A DNA stretch of 64,000 bases, taken from the NCBI GenBank assembly GCA_050260015.1, contig JBLNBN010000054.1:1-64000 (forward strand). The letters run 5' to 3'. This document shows, piece by piece, positions 7,900-16,126 of this stretch (the stretch's first letter is position 1; each line of letters starts with the position of its first letter). The notes under the pieces were generated by a model. That model did no database searches and was not told the origin of the DNA. It worked only from the letters and a program-made list of their open reading frames with translations. This stretch comes from JBLNBN01 sp050260015 (GTDB lineage: Bacteria > Bacteroidota > Ignavibacteria > Kapaibacteriales > UBA2268). The position numbers and the translations under genes are program-made.

Positions 7900-8557
7900 A
7901 GTAATAATAACCGGTACGACGGGCATGGTCGGCGAAGGCGTATTAATGGAATGCCTAAGCAATCCGGACGTGGCGGGCGTCCTAAGCGTTTCACGGCGCG
8001 CCCCGGGCGTTCGCCATCCAAAGCTTACGGAGCTGATAATGCCGGATTTCAGTAAAGCGGAGAAATATTCCGACCAATTAAAAGGCTTCGACGCGTGCTT
8101 CTTCTGCGCGGGCGTCAGCTCAATCGGCATGAAGGAAGAGGAGTACTACCGAGCGACGTACGAAACGACGTTGAGCTTAGCGCGCGCGCTGGCGAGCGTA
8201 GGCAACGATATGACGTTTTGCTACGTCAGCGGCCAGGGTACGGACAGCGCTGAGAAGGGCCGCCTAATGTGGGCGCGCGTTAAGGGAAAGACCGAAAACG
8301 ATCTACTTCGGCTGCCATTTAAAGCGGTATATAACTTCCGTCCCGGTATGATGAAGCCGACCGCCGGACAAAAGCGCATGAAACCGCTATACAAATTCGT
8401 GACTCCCTTCTACCCGATATTCCATTTTCTATTTCCCAATTCGGCTTGTACGATCTCGGACCTTGCCAAATCCATGATACAATGCGCGTTAAAGGGCTAT
8501 GAGAAAAATACTATCGACGTTAAGGACATAAAGAAGTTAGCGGCGGGAGAGGCGTAA
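7889..8557 (+). CDS. Atypical SDR, NAD(P)-binding epimerase-like protein
   Basis: The ATG at 7889 is chosen over an upstream in-frame start at 7853 because the Rossmann motif (GTTGMVGEG) then sits at the usual N-terminal distance. That gives 222 residues. The pattern GFDACFFCAGVSS, YVSGQGTD and a WARVKGKTENDL segment resembles the HTATIP2/atypical SDR group, with the YxxxK replaced by a variant K-containing helix. It overlaps the HxlR gene by 11 bases and is probably expressed with it. Substrate unknown. Confidence 0.75.
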   Translation: MGIKVIITGTTGMVGEGVLMECLSNPDVAGVLSVSRRAPGVRHPKLTELIMPDFSKAEKYSDQLKGFDACFFCAGVSSIGMKEEEYYRATYETTLSLARALASVGNDMTFCYVSGQGTDSAEKGRLMWARVKGKTENDLLRLPFKAVYNFRPGMMKPTAGQKRMKPLYKFVTPFYPIFHFLFPNSACTISDLAKSMIQCALKGYEKNTIDVKDIKKLAAGEA

Positions 8558-8580
8558 ACTTTTTTCGCAAAAGAGCATAC

Positions 8581-8618
8581 AAAAGCGGCCGCCGTACAAA
8601 AGGACGGCGGACGCTTTT
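8581..8618. terminator. Bidirectional terminator between convergent genes
   Basis: AAAAGCG-G-CCGCCGT (8581-8595) and its complement (8604-8618) form a 15-bp stem with one mismatch and an 8-base loop, flanked by A- and T-rich ends. It serves the plus-strand SDR gene and the minus-strand gene ending at 8639. Confidence 0.85.
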
Positions 8619-8638
8619 AAATATAATCAATGGTAAGG

Positions 8639-9856
8639 CTATTGCAGCCTACCGCGGAGATCATCAGCTAATTCCTGCCACTCTATTTCCCTGTAGGGGT
8701 ACTTGCCTGCGTCGATGTACTTATCCATTAGCGAAAGCAATTCTTTGGCTTCTCGGTTTTGATTCGAGTCCACCAGGTTTGCTAATTTCAGCAGTATATC
8801 GCAGCGGATAACGTCGACGAAATTAAGATCCTGCACGTTGTTTTGGTTGATCTTCTGCAAAGTCGGCAGTATATCCGCAATTTCTTTCTTGTAGGATTCG
8901 TAGTCCTGCGGCGCCTGCGTATTGACGTCGAGCCTATTGACAAGACCGATGGAAGTAATATAGTTATTTAAGCTGACAGTTTGCGCCAGTGGGAATTCGG
9001 CGGTAAAGTAGACCTGCCTTTGGAAGTTATTAGCCCTCAGCATGCTTATTAGCAGTCTATCGCCGCGGAGCAGGTACTTCAGGTCGAGACTTGCCTTCAC
9101 AAGCCATGAGAAGTCCCCGATAGAAACGACGGAATCCCGCCAGAGGCAATAGTCTATCTTTTCAATTTCGGCGGCCGGCAGGTCGAATTTTACTTTCCCT
9201 TCGCGCAGCAGCAGTCGCGGATACCAAAAAGTATTTAGAAGATTAGCGTCCACCACCGTCACGTCGGTTCTGTAGCCTTCGACTGTTTGCAGGTACCAAA
9301 GAGGGAACGAGTATGCGTCGCCGCAGGAGACGAGAATTGAATTCTTGCCGCATTGGTCCAATACCTTCCTATTTACGGCCAGAGTAAAGTCGCTGTATCC
9401 GCCGCGCATTCTCCCTTCCTTAAACGCCCAGGCCGCCGAATCGGGCTTGTTGTTGTAAAAGTAAGCCAAAGCAAGGGAACCCCAATCGGAGGATAACTTC
9501 CCGTAGGGGTCCTGGATGATCGCTTCGCCTGAGTATTTAGGAGAGAGCTTAATTACCGTTTCAAGTTCCTTGCTTCCCTTAAGCGTGAGCGGCAAGCCCA
9601 CGTTCATCATGGTTTCGCCGTCTTTGGAGTTTAACCGGCTATAAGCGACGCCAAGGAAATAATGAGCTTCCGGGTCCTTCGGCCTTAGCTTAACCGCCTT
9701 TTCAAAATTTCGTACGGCGGCGGAATAGTCCTGGTGATAGAAGTCCTTTTGGAATTCTGCTTTCCCAGCTTTCATCAATTTATCAAATTTATCGGCGGCC
9801 CTTGCATAGATGGTTGGCAGGACCATCAGCAAAATTAAAACGGTAATCCTTTTCAT
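8639..9856 (-). CDS. Exported TPR protein with DUF2723-like C-terminal region
   Basis: This is a 405-residue protein with a signal peptide (cleavage near ARAA, residues 18-21). Residues about 25-90 hold TPR helices (YSAAVRNFEKAVKLRPKDPEAHYFLGVAYSRL-like region), followed by a second helical stretch to about 170. From about 175 the pattern SCGDAYSFPLWYLQ, YRTDVTVVDANLL and FWYPRLLL is like the soluble C-terminal part of DUF2723 membrane proteins, which usually follow a transmembrane section that is missing here. It is likely periplasmic. It ends at a shared terminator and starts 145 bases after mscL ends. Function unknown. Confidence 0.65.
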   Translation of the reverse strand: MKRITVLILLMVLPTIYARAADKFDKLMKAGKAEFQKDFYHQDYSAAVRNFEKAVKLRPKDPEAHYFLGVAYSRLNSKDGETMMNVGLPLTLKGSKELETVIKLSPKYSGEAIIQDPYGKLSSDWGSLALAYFYNNKPDSAAWAFKEGRMRGGYSDFTLAVNRKVLDQCGKNSILVSCGDAYSFPLWYLQTVEGYRTDVTVVDANLLNTFWYPRLLLREGKVKFDLPAAEIEKIDYCLWRDSVVSIGDFSWLVKASLDLKYLLRGDRLLISMLRANNFQRQVYFTAEFPLAQTVSLNNYITSIGLVNRLDVNTQAPQDYESYKKEIADILPTLQKINQNNVQDLNFVDVIRCDILLKLANLVDSNQNREAKELLSLMDKYIDAGKYPYREIEWQELADDLRGRLQ

Positions 9857-10001
9857 AAACGCTCCAAATTTATTTAAGACAAATATTGTTCTTGCTTTTT
9901 GTTTTTAACGCCTTAAGCCAGGCGCTATTGCATTTGCATTTGTAAAATTTTTCGCGCATTTTTCATAGAATTGTAAGATTTAATTTAATCTTGCTTTTTA
10001 A

Positions 10002-10400
10002 TTATTTCTTTAAGAGATCCCGTATTTCCGCTAACAAAGTTACCTCTTCGGAGGGCTTGGGCGGTTCGGGCGCTTCTTCTTTCTTTCGCCTTGCCAGGTT
10101 AATTGCCTTTATTAGCATAAAGACTGCAAAGGCGACGATTAGGAAGTCGAAGCATACCTGCAAAAAGTTGCCGTAGTTCAGAGTCACTGCCGGAACTGTC
10201 GTCCCTACAGCGTCCTTAAGTACGATTTTTAAATCCTTGAAGTCCATGCCGCCGACCAAAAGCCCAATGGGCGGCATGATAATGTCGTTCACTGCCGACG
10301 TTACTATTTTCCCGAATGCGGCGCCGATTATTATACCAACCGCCAGGTCGATTACGTTGCCTTTGATTGCAAAGGTTTTGAATTCGTCGATGATCTTCAT
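10002..10400 (-). CDS. mscL: Large-conductance mechanosensitive channel MscL
   Basis: This 132-residue protein matches MscL throughout. The N-terminal amphipathic helix and TM1 contain FAIKGNVIDLAVGIIIGAAFGKIV (residues about 11-34), followed by NDIIMPPIG. TM2 is near 80-105 (YGNFLQVCFDFLIVAFAVF), and a charged C-terminal helix contains LLAEIRDLLKK. MscL pentamers in the inner membrane open under membrane tension to release solutes on osmotic downshock. Its start lies 18 bases after the stop codon of the DUF3078 gene, so both are probably in one transcript. Confidence 0.97.
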   Translation of the reverse strand: MKIIDEFKTFAIKGNVIDLAVGIIIGAAFGKIVTSAVNDIIMPPIGLLVGGMDFKDLKIVLKDAVGTTVPAVTLNYGNFLQVCFDFLIVAFAVFMLIKAINLARRKKEEAPEPPKPSEEVTLLAEIRDLLKK

Positions 10401-10418
10401 AGTTACCTGCTTGCGCTA

Positions 10419-11399
10419 TTAAAATTTATAAGAAAATCCAACTGCGAGAATCTCTTTGAATTGGGTCCGCGGACCGGATTCGTCGAAAATGCCGTCGTCG
10501 TTATTGTCTATATTTATCGTTATGTCGTCGTCGTAAAGCAAATGAGTGCTAATATTAAACGTAATGTATTTGTTTACCCGGAACGCTATAATGTTTTCCC
10601 AACTAACGTCTATATTTTGGGGATTCTTCAGGTAATTCGAAAAGAGATCTATTTTTGAGGTCAGGGAGACGTTCTTTAAGGCTTCAGTAGCAAAGTCATT
10701 CTTGGTATAAATAATGCGGATATAGCCGCCAAATTCGATTTTCCTGGTCTCGCCATGGCGGATTAAATTCCCCTGCGCATCGAATACGGCGGGCTTAACG
10801 CCGTATGCGCCGGAGTCCGCAAGATCCTGATCCTCGACGAACGTTATTTTACCGGTTACAGGCGCGGCGAACGCGCTAAGGTAGCTGTTCGGCTTGTAGT
10901 CCATGCCCAACGCGCCGATCAGGTAGGCTGGGGCCATGAAGTTGGATATTTTCGAAGTGTCCTTCTTGTAGTCCCTGCCGATGGACATTTGAGTTTTAAA
11001 GTTCAGCAGGGCCGCATAGTAAACGTTGTCAAAAGCCTTCCTGCCATACTTCGAAAGGGCGTCGAATTTATCGTCAGTTTTGATGAAAACGCCTTTCTTC
11101 CCCTGCACCATAAACCCATAGCCAACGTCCAACGAGTTGTCCCACGTCATTTTCTCCTCTTTGTAATTGGAGAATACGCTGAATAGCCCGTTAAGAGCGA
11201 GCGAATTCTCGCCTCCGGCCGCCCAGTTAGTTAGCGACACCTGTGAAAAATTAAGCCCTACGAGCCCGCCGTAGTACCACCCCTTTAGAGTGTCCTTGTT
11301 CAGCTCGCGCAGCTTTGCCTCCGGTTCGACCACCTGCGAGAACAATGCCCCGGCATACGTAAAAATGGAAAAAGCGATAACAAGTAATTTACCATTCAT
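10419..11399 (-). CDS. DUF3078 outer-membrane protein
   Basis: This 326-residue protein has a signal peptide (to about residue 22, ALFSQ) and a beta-barrel pattern of alternating residues ending in a terminal F. The DUF3078 signature is clear: GGLVGLNFSQVSLTNWAAGGENSLALNG (residues about 45-72), WDNSLDVGYG and KTDDKFDALSKYGRKA. Members are found across Bacteroidota and their role is not known. Location in the outer membrane is inferred from the barrel pattern. The upstream lipoprotein gene ends 71 bases beyond its start. Confidence 0.85.
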   Translation of the reverse strand: MNGKLLVIAFSIFTYAGALFSQVVEPEAKLRELNKDTLKGWYYGGLVGLNFSQVSLTNWAAGGENSLALNGLFSVFSNYKEEKMTWDNSLDVGYGFMVQGKKGVFIKTDDKFDALSKYGRKAFDNVYYAALLNFKTQMSIGRDYKKDTSKISNFMAPAYLIGALGMDYKPNSYLSAFAAPVTGKITFVEDQDLADSGAYGVKPAVFDAQGNLIRHGETRKIEFGGYIRIIYTKNDFATEALKNVSLTSKIDLFSNYLKNPQNIDVSWENIIAFRVNKYITFNISTHLLYDDDITINIDNNDDGIFDESGPRTQFKEILAVGFSYKF

Positions 11400-11470
11400 A
11401 ACTTACGCTTCAAATATTCGCAAAATTGTTAATTGTCAAATTATATTATCGCTTTATCAAAGCTTCTATT

Positions 11471-13135
11471 TTATTCGACTTCAATTTTCTGTATCGCCCA
11501 TTCCTTTGCTAATCCTGCGCCATTTGCCTTTGTTATAACGAAAATTGCGTCGCCGGACGAGTTAGCAAAAACGAAATAAGGGATAGCGTCGTACATCTTC
11601 CCGCTCGTGCCCTGGGGAACGTAAAATTTCTCCAACTCGTATTTTCGATCGAAAGCAAGGTTATTCTCTTTATACGCCAGGATATTCGAGGCGTTTATCT
11701 GGCTCCACATATCGGCGCCCGACGTAATGATGTACAAATTTCCCCTTGCAGCGGAGTGATCGAGCCATTGAATGGATCCGTAGTTGCCTGTTTCCAGCGA
11801 TATTTTGCCGTTGTATTTCAAATCCATCGAGGGAGAATCGGAAGTGGAAAGAACCGTTTTGCCTCTTGTGAATATCCGGGAACCGTCTTCCGAAAACCAC
11901 AGGTTTCCGTTCATCGGATAATCGCCGTGATATGGAGAATCATACTTGAACTCGGCGACGCCGTTTTGAATGTCGTACCTTTCAATGTCTGAAGGAGAAA
12001 GTCCGTTGTCGGCCCCATAAATGCATTTTCCTGAAGGGTGCAGCCGACCGAGCGTACCGGCGTATATGCTCGATCCCGTGTTATTAGCTTCGTTGTCCGT
12101 CATGATATTCAAATCCACGCAGATTATTCGCGCCCACTGGTCTTCCCTTGGGAATACGTACGCCCATTTGTTATTACCTAAAACGACGTCGAGCGCGTCG
12201 CAGGAAATAGTATATGTCTTGATCACTATTCTATTATTTAAATCTATATAGGTGATCCGGCCGTCATGGCCCACTACCGCGTAAGCGCCGTCAAGCGACA
12301 GGGAAACGCAGGTCGGCGTAAAGTTTAAAGCGATTTGTTCCGTTGTTCCCGCGTTGTTATTGTATATGTTTACCGAGCTGGGATTCGATGAGACGTAGAC
12401 GAGCAGATCCTTCGCTTTGGAATACTCCGCGTCCACGACGTTTGAGCTTAAAATCGTTTTACTTTCTTTATAATGCTCGATTATTACCTGTAGCGTATCG
12501 GTCCTTTTCCCGTCGTTAACGTATATCATGGAGCGATTAGTCCCGACTATGAGTTTATCTCGGTTTACGTCTACCTTTATTTCCTGCTTTCCTCCCGAAG
12601 CGATGCTGCAGGAATTAGAGCCCAGTGTAATTAAGTCGTTTCCGGCAGTAAGGGAATATGTAACCGTATTCTTGGAAAAATTTGTCAAATCAAATGACTT
12701 GCTGTTTTCTTGAGGGCCGAAGTACAAAGTGTCGGCCATCTGCGTGTTGAAGTATCCATATAATTCTATTGTATCGCGGGATTTTTTCAAAGTGGACATT
12801 ATTATTAAGCTACCTTCGTAAATTCCGCCCTCCCCTTGTACTTTTGGTGTGATTATTATTCTCCCTATCGACCGGTTCATATAACCGTTATCAGGGTAAA
12901 CGGTGACCCAATCAGGAGAGGAAATCACCTGGAATTCGCAATTAGCAGCGTTCTTCGCCACAAAGCTTAGTTCCTGCTGTCTAAAATCATAGAAGACTAT
13001 GGAGTCCTGGGAAAATTCAAGATAAGATGTGACAACGGTAGGAGCCGAAGGATTTTCCTTAACGTCTTCGCAACCAATAAAGACGCTTAGAAACAAAGCT
13101 AAAACTAAATAATAAGATCTCGAAGCCTTTTTCAT
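11471..13135 (-). CDS. BACON-like / beta-propeller lipoprotein
   Basis: This is a 554-residue lipoprotein with a lipobox ending FIGC at Cys22. Residues about 40-220 form two immunoglobulin-like units of BACON/ASH type (FVAKNAANCEFQVISSPDW with DNGY; LTAGNDLITLGSNSCSI). From about 225 to the end the repeats VSLSLDGAYAVVGHDGRI, YIDLNN and IYGADNGLSP have the look of a YVTN/WD-like propeller. It is probably cell-surface or periplasmic and may bind a ligand or partner protein. No catalytic residues are recognised. Confidence 0.6.
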   Translation of the reverse strand: MKKASRSYYLVLALFLSVFIGCEDVKENPSAPTVVTSYLEFSQDSIVFYDFRQQELSFVAKNAANCEFQVISSPDWVTVYPDNGYMNRSIGRIIITPKVQGEGGIYEGSLIIMSTLKKSRDTIELYGYFNTQMADTLYFGPQENSKSFDLTNFSKNTVTYSLTAGNDLITLGSNSCSIASGGKQEIKVDVNRDKLIVGTNRSMIYVNDGKRTDTLQVIIEHYKESKTILSSNVVDAEYSKAKDLLVYVSSNPSSVNIYNNNAGTTEQIALNFTPTCVSLSLDGAYAVVGHDGRITYIDLNNRIVIKTYTISCDALDVVLGNNKWAYVFPREDQWARIICVDLNIMTDNEANNTGSSIYAGTLGRLHPSGKCIYGADNGLSPSDIERYDIQNGVAEFKYDSPYHGDYPMNGNLWFSEDGSRIFTRGKTVLSTSDSPSMDLKYNGKISLETGNYGSIQWLDHSAARGNLYIITSGADMWSQINASNILAYKENNLAFDRKYELEKFYVPQGTSGKMYDAIPYFVFANSSGDAIFVITKANGAGLAKEWAIQKIEVE

Positions 13136-13515
13136 AAACGTTCCCGATTTATTAAACCTTAAGAATAATTAGCTCGTTGTTCAGTAGGATAGTTCCAATT
13201 TAGCTATTTAGATGAATAAATGCAAGGTATTTTTTAGATTAAGGCGCCATTTTATCATTGCAATATGAACGCTGAAACACAAAAGCCGGCCCTTGGAAAT
13301 GAGCCGGCTTTATAAGATATAGAATTCAAAATTCCTCAATTATTCGATTGATAATATTGCACGCCGCGGAATACAGTAATGAAGAGCTCAAAATTCCGCT
13401 TATTTATGTATCGTACATTCTTATCTATTTGAAGGAAGTCCTAATGCCTTCCCGATGAATTACAAAGGGTACTTTTTGTTATCATACTATTTTCCTATAA
13501 TTATTGACTAACAAT
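13136..13515. other. Intergenic region of 380 bases
   Basis: No gene is supported. The region contains the hairpin at 13282-13311 and otherwise AT-rich sequence. No -33/-7 promoter pair of the type seen elsewhere could be found for the minus-strand lipoprotein gene starting at 13135. Confidence 0.6.
13282..13311 (-). terminator. Intrinsic terminator-like hairpin
   Basis: AAAGCCGGC (13282-13290) pairs with GCCGGCTTT (13303-13311) around a 12-base loop. On the minus strand it is followed by TTTTGTGTTT. It lies about 200 bases past the lipoprotein gene that ends at 13516. Confidence 0.7.
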
Positions 13516-13989
13516 CTATTTGGCTCTGCGGTACGCGGATGTAAACCCGTCGGCCGCTTCTTCCATGAGTATTAGATTGTCGTCCTCAGGATCAAGCCTG
13601 TAAATTGTTTTCAATTCGTCTACTGGCTTCGCCGGCGGCGGGGTTCTATAGAAGTATATAAAATCCGCCTTGTCGTTAAGCAGCCAGCTCTTTTCGTGCT
13701 TAACTTCGTAGTACTTTATCGAATCGTCTACTTTCCCGTTCTCTATTTTCACGCATTCGCCGTTGTCCCTGAAGATGATCTTCTTCGTCTTGCCGGTTTT
13801 GTCGGGCGTGTATTTCACCCCGGCAATTCCACCCGTAGTCTGGTACCATACCCATTCGCCGACTATGGTATTCGATACGGTCTTGTTAGTCGTCTTGTCA
13901 GGTCCGGGTATGCTGGCTTCCCTCGTACAGCCTGCAAACCAGAAGCCCGCTACAATTATCGTCAATACTGCGGCTATATACTTCTTCAT
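13516..13989 (-). CDS. Lipocalin-like lipoprotein, paralog of the 14808 gene
   Basis: The ATG at 13989 is preferred over the one at 14022: an AGGAG sequence precedes it, and the protein then begins with a lipoprotein signal (FAGC, Cys21). It has 157 residues. The mature part contains VGEWVWYQTTGGIAGV, then two short strands, EKSWLLNDKADFIYF and EEAADGFTSAYRR. The same landmarks appear in the same order in the protein at 14808-15278, so the two are clearly paralogs. The layout resembles small lipocalin-like Bacteroidota lipoproteins of unknown ligand. It lies downstream of a Cys-rich lipoprotein gene, and that pair order is repeated at 14808-15804. Confidence 0.75.
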   Translation of the reverse strand: MKKYIAAVLTIIVAGFWFAGCTREASIPGPDKTTNKTVSNTIVGEWVWYQTTGGIAGVKYTPDKTGKTKKIIFRDNGECVKIENGKVDDSIKYYEVKHEKSWLLNDKADFIYFYRTPPPAKPVDELKTIYRLDPEDDNLILMEEAADGFTSAYRRAK

Positions 13990-14082
13990 TGCCCGTCTCC
14001 TATCAGATAAATATTCAAACACAATTATAGAAACGTCTTTAATCCCTTATTAATTTAATTTCATTCACTTAATTCCATTTGC

Positions 14083-14553
14083 CTAATCTAATATAATAAC
14101 TCCCTTACGGAAGAGCTTCTCGCTTCCGACGCGCGGATTGAAGAGCCAAACCTCGTAGGGATATTCCTTTTTCGTCATATCCGTAAAGTTAAATTCGAAC
14201 GAGTAATAGCACATGCACCTGCAGTAGCATTCATATGGCGGCGCGCACGTATCGTTGATTCTCATAACGATCTTGCCGCCCTCGACGGAGCAAGCCGTAG
14301 CGAACGGGGCGCAGCAGGCGTAATTAATTCCGACGAATACTTTTAGGATTTTGCCCTGTAGAAAATAAAATGCGGTGTCGTTAGTGAAGGATTCCAGACC
14401 GCTCCTGTAGTCCGGGCCGTTGTTGCAGCCGCCCTTATCGACATTAAGGTACTTAATGCCGGGCACGGGATAGCCGTCGTCGCCTGTTTCCTTGCAGGCA
14501 AGGAAGATCAGGACCAGCCCCAAAGCCGCGCATATATTAAGCAAGTTCCTCAT
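14083..14553 (-). CDS. Cys-rich lipoprotein, paralog of the 15334 gene
   Basis: This 156-residue lipoprotein (FLAC, Cys20) is unusually rich in cysteine: GGCNNGP near residue 41-47, CCAPFATAC near 80-88, and CAPPYECYCRCMCYYSF near 103-119. The Cys spacing suggests disulfides or metal binding; neither can be decided from sequence. The paralog at 15334-15804 keeps every one of these cysteines and the sequence YPYEVWLFN near the C-terminus. The family is not recognised. A promoter pair sits 70-100 bases upstream of its start. Confidence 0.75.
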   Translation of the reverse strand: MRNLLNICAALGLVLIFLACKETGDDGYPVPGIKYLNVDKGGCNNGPDYRSGLESFTNDTAFYFLQGKILKVFVGINYACCAPFATACSVEGGKIVMRINDTCAPPYECYCRCMCYYSFEFNFTDMTKKEYPYEVWLFNPRVGSEKLFRKGVIILD

Positions 14554-14625
14554 TTTAGCCCCCTCGAATGAAAATTCAGAAATCCGGGTCAGCTTTGCAA
14601 AAAGCTCTCTTATAAGAAACTACAC

Positions 14626-14656
14626 CAAATGTACGAAAAAGCTGCAAGAATTCCAA
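14626..14656 (-). promoter_or_regulatory. Bacteroidota-type promoter of the Cys-rich lipoprotein gene
   Basis: On the minus strand TTG (14656-14654) is followed after 20 bases by TACATTTG (14633-14626). Transcription would start near 14622 and run into the gene starting at 14553. The matching position upstream of the paralog at 15804 has lost the -7 consensus. Confidence 0.6.
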
Positions 14657-14745
14657 GGAAAAATTGATTAATTTTAAAGCGTCTTAAAACTTTTCATTAT
14701 TATTTTTCTAATCGCAGCTAATTCTTCTCTTTCCACAAAGAAAAA

Positions 14746-14775
14746 CAGTCGCCCATAAAGATTACGAGGCGACTG
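14746..14775 (-). terminator. Intrinsic terminator of the second lipoprotein pair
   Basis: CAGTCGCC (14746-14753) pairs with GGCGACTG (14768-14775) with A-rich and T-rich flanks. It lies 32 bases past the stop codon at 14808 and separates the two duplicated units. Confidence 0.8.
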
Positions 14776-14807
14776 CTTTTATAAATTGATCAAAGAGGAC
14801 CGGGAGA

Positions 14808-15278
14808 CTACCTGATCCGTCTGAACGCATAATTGAAGCCATCCGCAGCCTCCTCTATCAGGTATAACGTGTCCTTGCGGGGACTGTACTGATAAATAGT
14901 CTTTACGTAGTTTATTGGAGTTGCGGGCGGCTTCTTATCGTAAAATACAATATAATCTGCCATTGAGTTTAGGAGCCAGCTCATCTCCCGCTTGATTTCG
15001 TAGTACTTAGTTTTCCCATCCGCAACCCCGTTAATAATGGAAGTATATTCGCCGGCGCCGCTCAGCGTCATGATCCTCGTTTCATTCGTATTCTGGGGAG
15101 TTAGATAAACCCCCGCTATGCCGCCCGTCGTTTGAATCCACTCCCATTTTCCCACGATCGGGTCCAGTTGCTCATGATCCTTATTCCCGGGATTTGTGGG
15201 TATAGTTTCATCCGTGCAACCAGGTAAGATAAAAAATGCTATGAATATAGCCGCCGCTATCGGCAAAATCTTTCTCAT
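14808..15278 (-). CDS. Lipocalin-like lipoprotein, paralog of the 13516 gene
   Basis: The ATG at 15278 has a good AAAGGAG upstream and gives a 156-residue lipoprotein (ILPGC, Cys21); the longer frame to 15341 is not needed. It shares VGKWEWIQTTGGIAGV, MSWLLNSMADYIVFY and EEAADGF with the gene at 13516-13989 in the same order. It begins 55 bases after the stop codon of the Cys-rich lipoprotein gene at 15334 and likely shares its transcript. Function unknown. Confidence 0.75.
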   Translation of the reverse strand: MRKILPIAAAIFIAFFILPGCTDETIPTNPGNKDHEQLDPIVGKWEWIQTTGGIAGVYLTPQNTNETRIMTLSGAGEYTSIINGVADGKTKYYEIKREMSWLLNSMADYIVFYDKKPPATPINYVKTIYQYSPRKDTLYLIEEAADGFNYAFRRIR

Positions 15279-15333
15279 GGCGTATCTCCTTTCAATATTA
15301 TTAACAAGAAAGTAAAGCAGGTTGTATCCAGTG

Positions 15334-15804
15334 TTATTCAATCTTTATAACTCCTTTGCGGAATAATTCCTCGCTACCAACCATCGCATTGTAGAGCCAT
15401 ACTTCGTACGGGTACTCTTTTTTCGTTAGTTCACTAAAATTAAACTCAAATGAGTAGTAGCACATACAGTCGCAATAGCATTCATACGGCGGCGGGCACG
15501 TATCTTTTATTTTTATAACTATCTTGTCCCCGTCGACGGAACATTTCGTAGAGAACGGAACGCAACAGACGTAATTAATCCCGGCAAATACTTTGAGAAT
15601 ATCGCCCTGCATATAATAAAACACGGTATCGTTTGTAAAGGATTCCAAACCGCTCCTGTAGTTAGGGCCGTTATTGCAACCGCCCAGATCGGTTTTTAAG
15701 TACTTGATGCCGGGCGCAGGGTTGCCGCCGTCGTCCGTCTCCTTGCATGCATAAAAGATGAACGCCACGGCCAAAGTGACGCATATTGTAAACATGTTCT
15801 TCAT
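15334..15804 (-). CDS. Cys-rich lipoprotein, paralog of the 14083 gene
   Basis: The start at 15804 (preceded by GAGG) yields 156 residues, exactly the length of its paralog. It has a lipoprotein signal (FYAC, Cys20). The shared landmarks are GGCNNGPNYRSGLESF, CCVPFSTKC and the CPPPYECYCDCMCYYSF-like cluster. Together with 14808-15278 it forms one copy of a two-gene tandem duplication. It is presumably surface or periplasmic. The family is not recognised. Confidence 0.75.
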   Translation of the reverse strand: MKNMFTICVTLAVAFIFYACKETDDGGNPAPGIKYLKTDLGGCNNGPNYRSGLESFTNDTVFYYMQGDILKVFAGINYVCCVPFSTKCSVDGDKIVIKIKDTCPPPYECYCDCMCYYSFEFNFSELTKKEYPYEVWLYNAMVGSEELFRKGVIKIE

Positions 15805-16126
15805 ATCGACGCCTCGATTCAATTGTAAATTACAAAATGCTTCGAACGAAGCTCTTTTAAAGGAATTACACAATACTTGCGGAAAAGATGCAAAATTAGT
15901 AGAAGAAAAACGGCAATTAATTAAAAAAGCCGGCGCCCCGGTAAAGGGACTTTTTTCGCAGGCTAAATATCGGGATGGCGCGCAAGCGCTTGATAACCGT
16001 ACGACCTGTCACTCAGTGCGCCAGCGAAGAGAGCAGGAGTTACTAACGACAATCGCAATGCAATAGAAAGAGAAAAGCGGATAAAAAGACAAAGCCGAAA
16101 TAAAAAGATAGAATTAATTGAGTCGC
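15805..16126. other. Intergenic region of 322 bases
   Basis: This stretch has no credible gene; the open plus-strand frame at 15758-16066 overlaps the paralog gene antisense and lacks coding features. CAAAATTA at 15891-15898 fits a -7 box on the minus strand, but no TTG lies at the right distance. No terminator for the TPR gene ending at 16127 is clear. Confidence 0.5.

Noticed and set aside
15758..16066. Plus-strand frame upstream of the TPR gene
   Set aside because: No recognised features. It overlaps the Cys-rich lipoprotein gene antisense.
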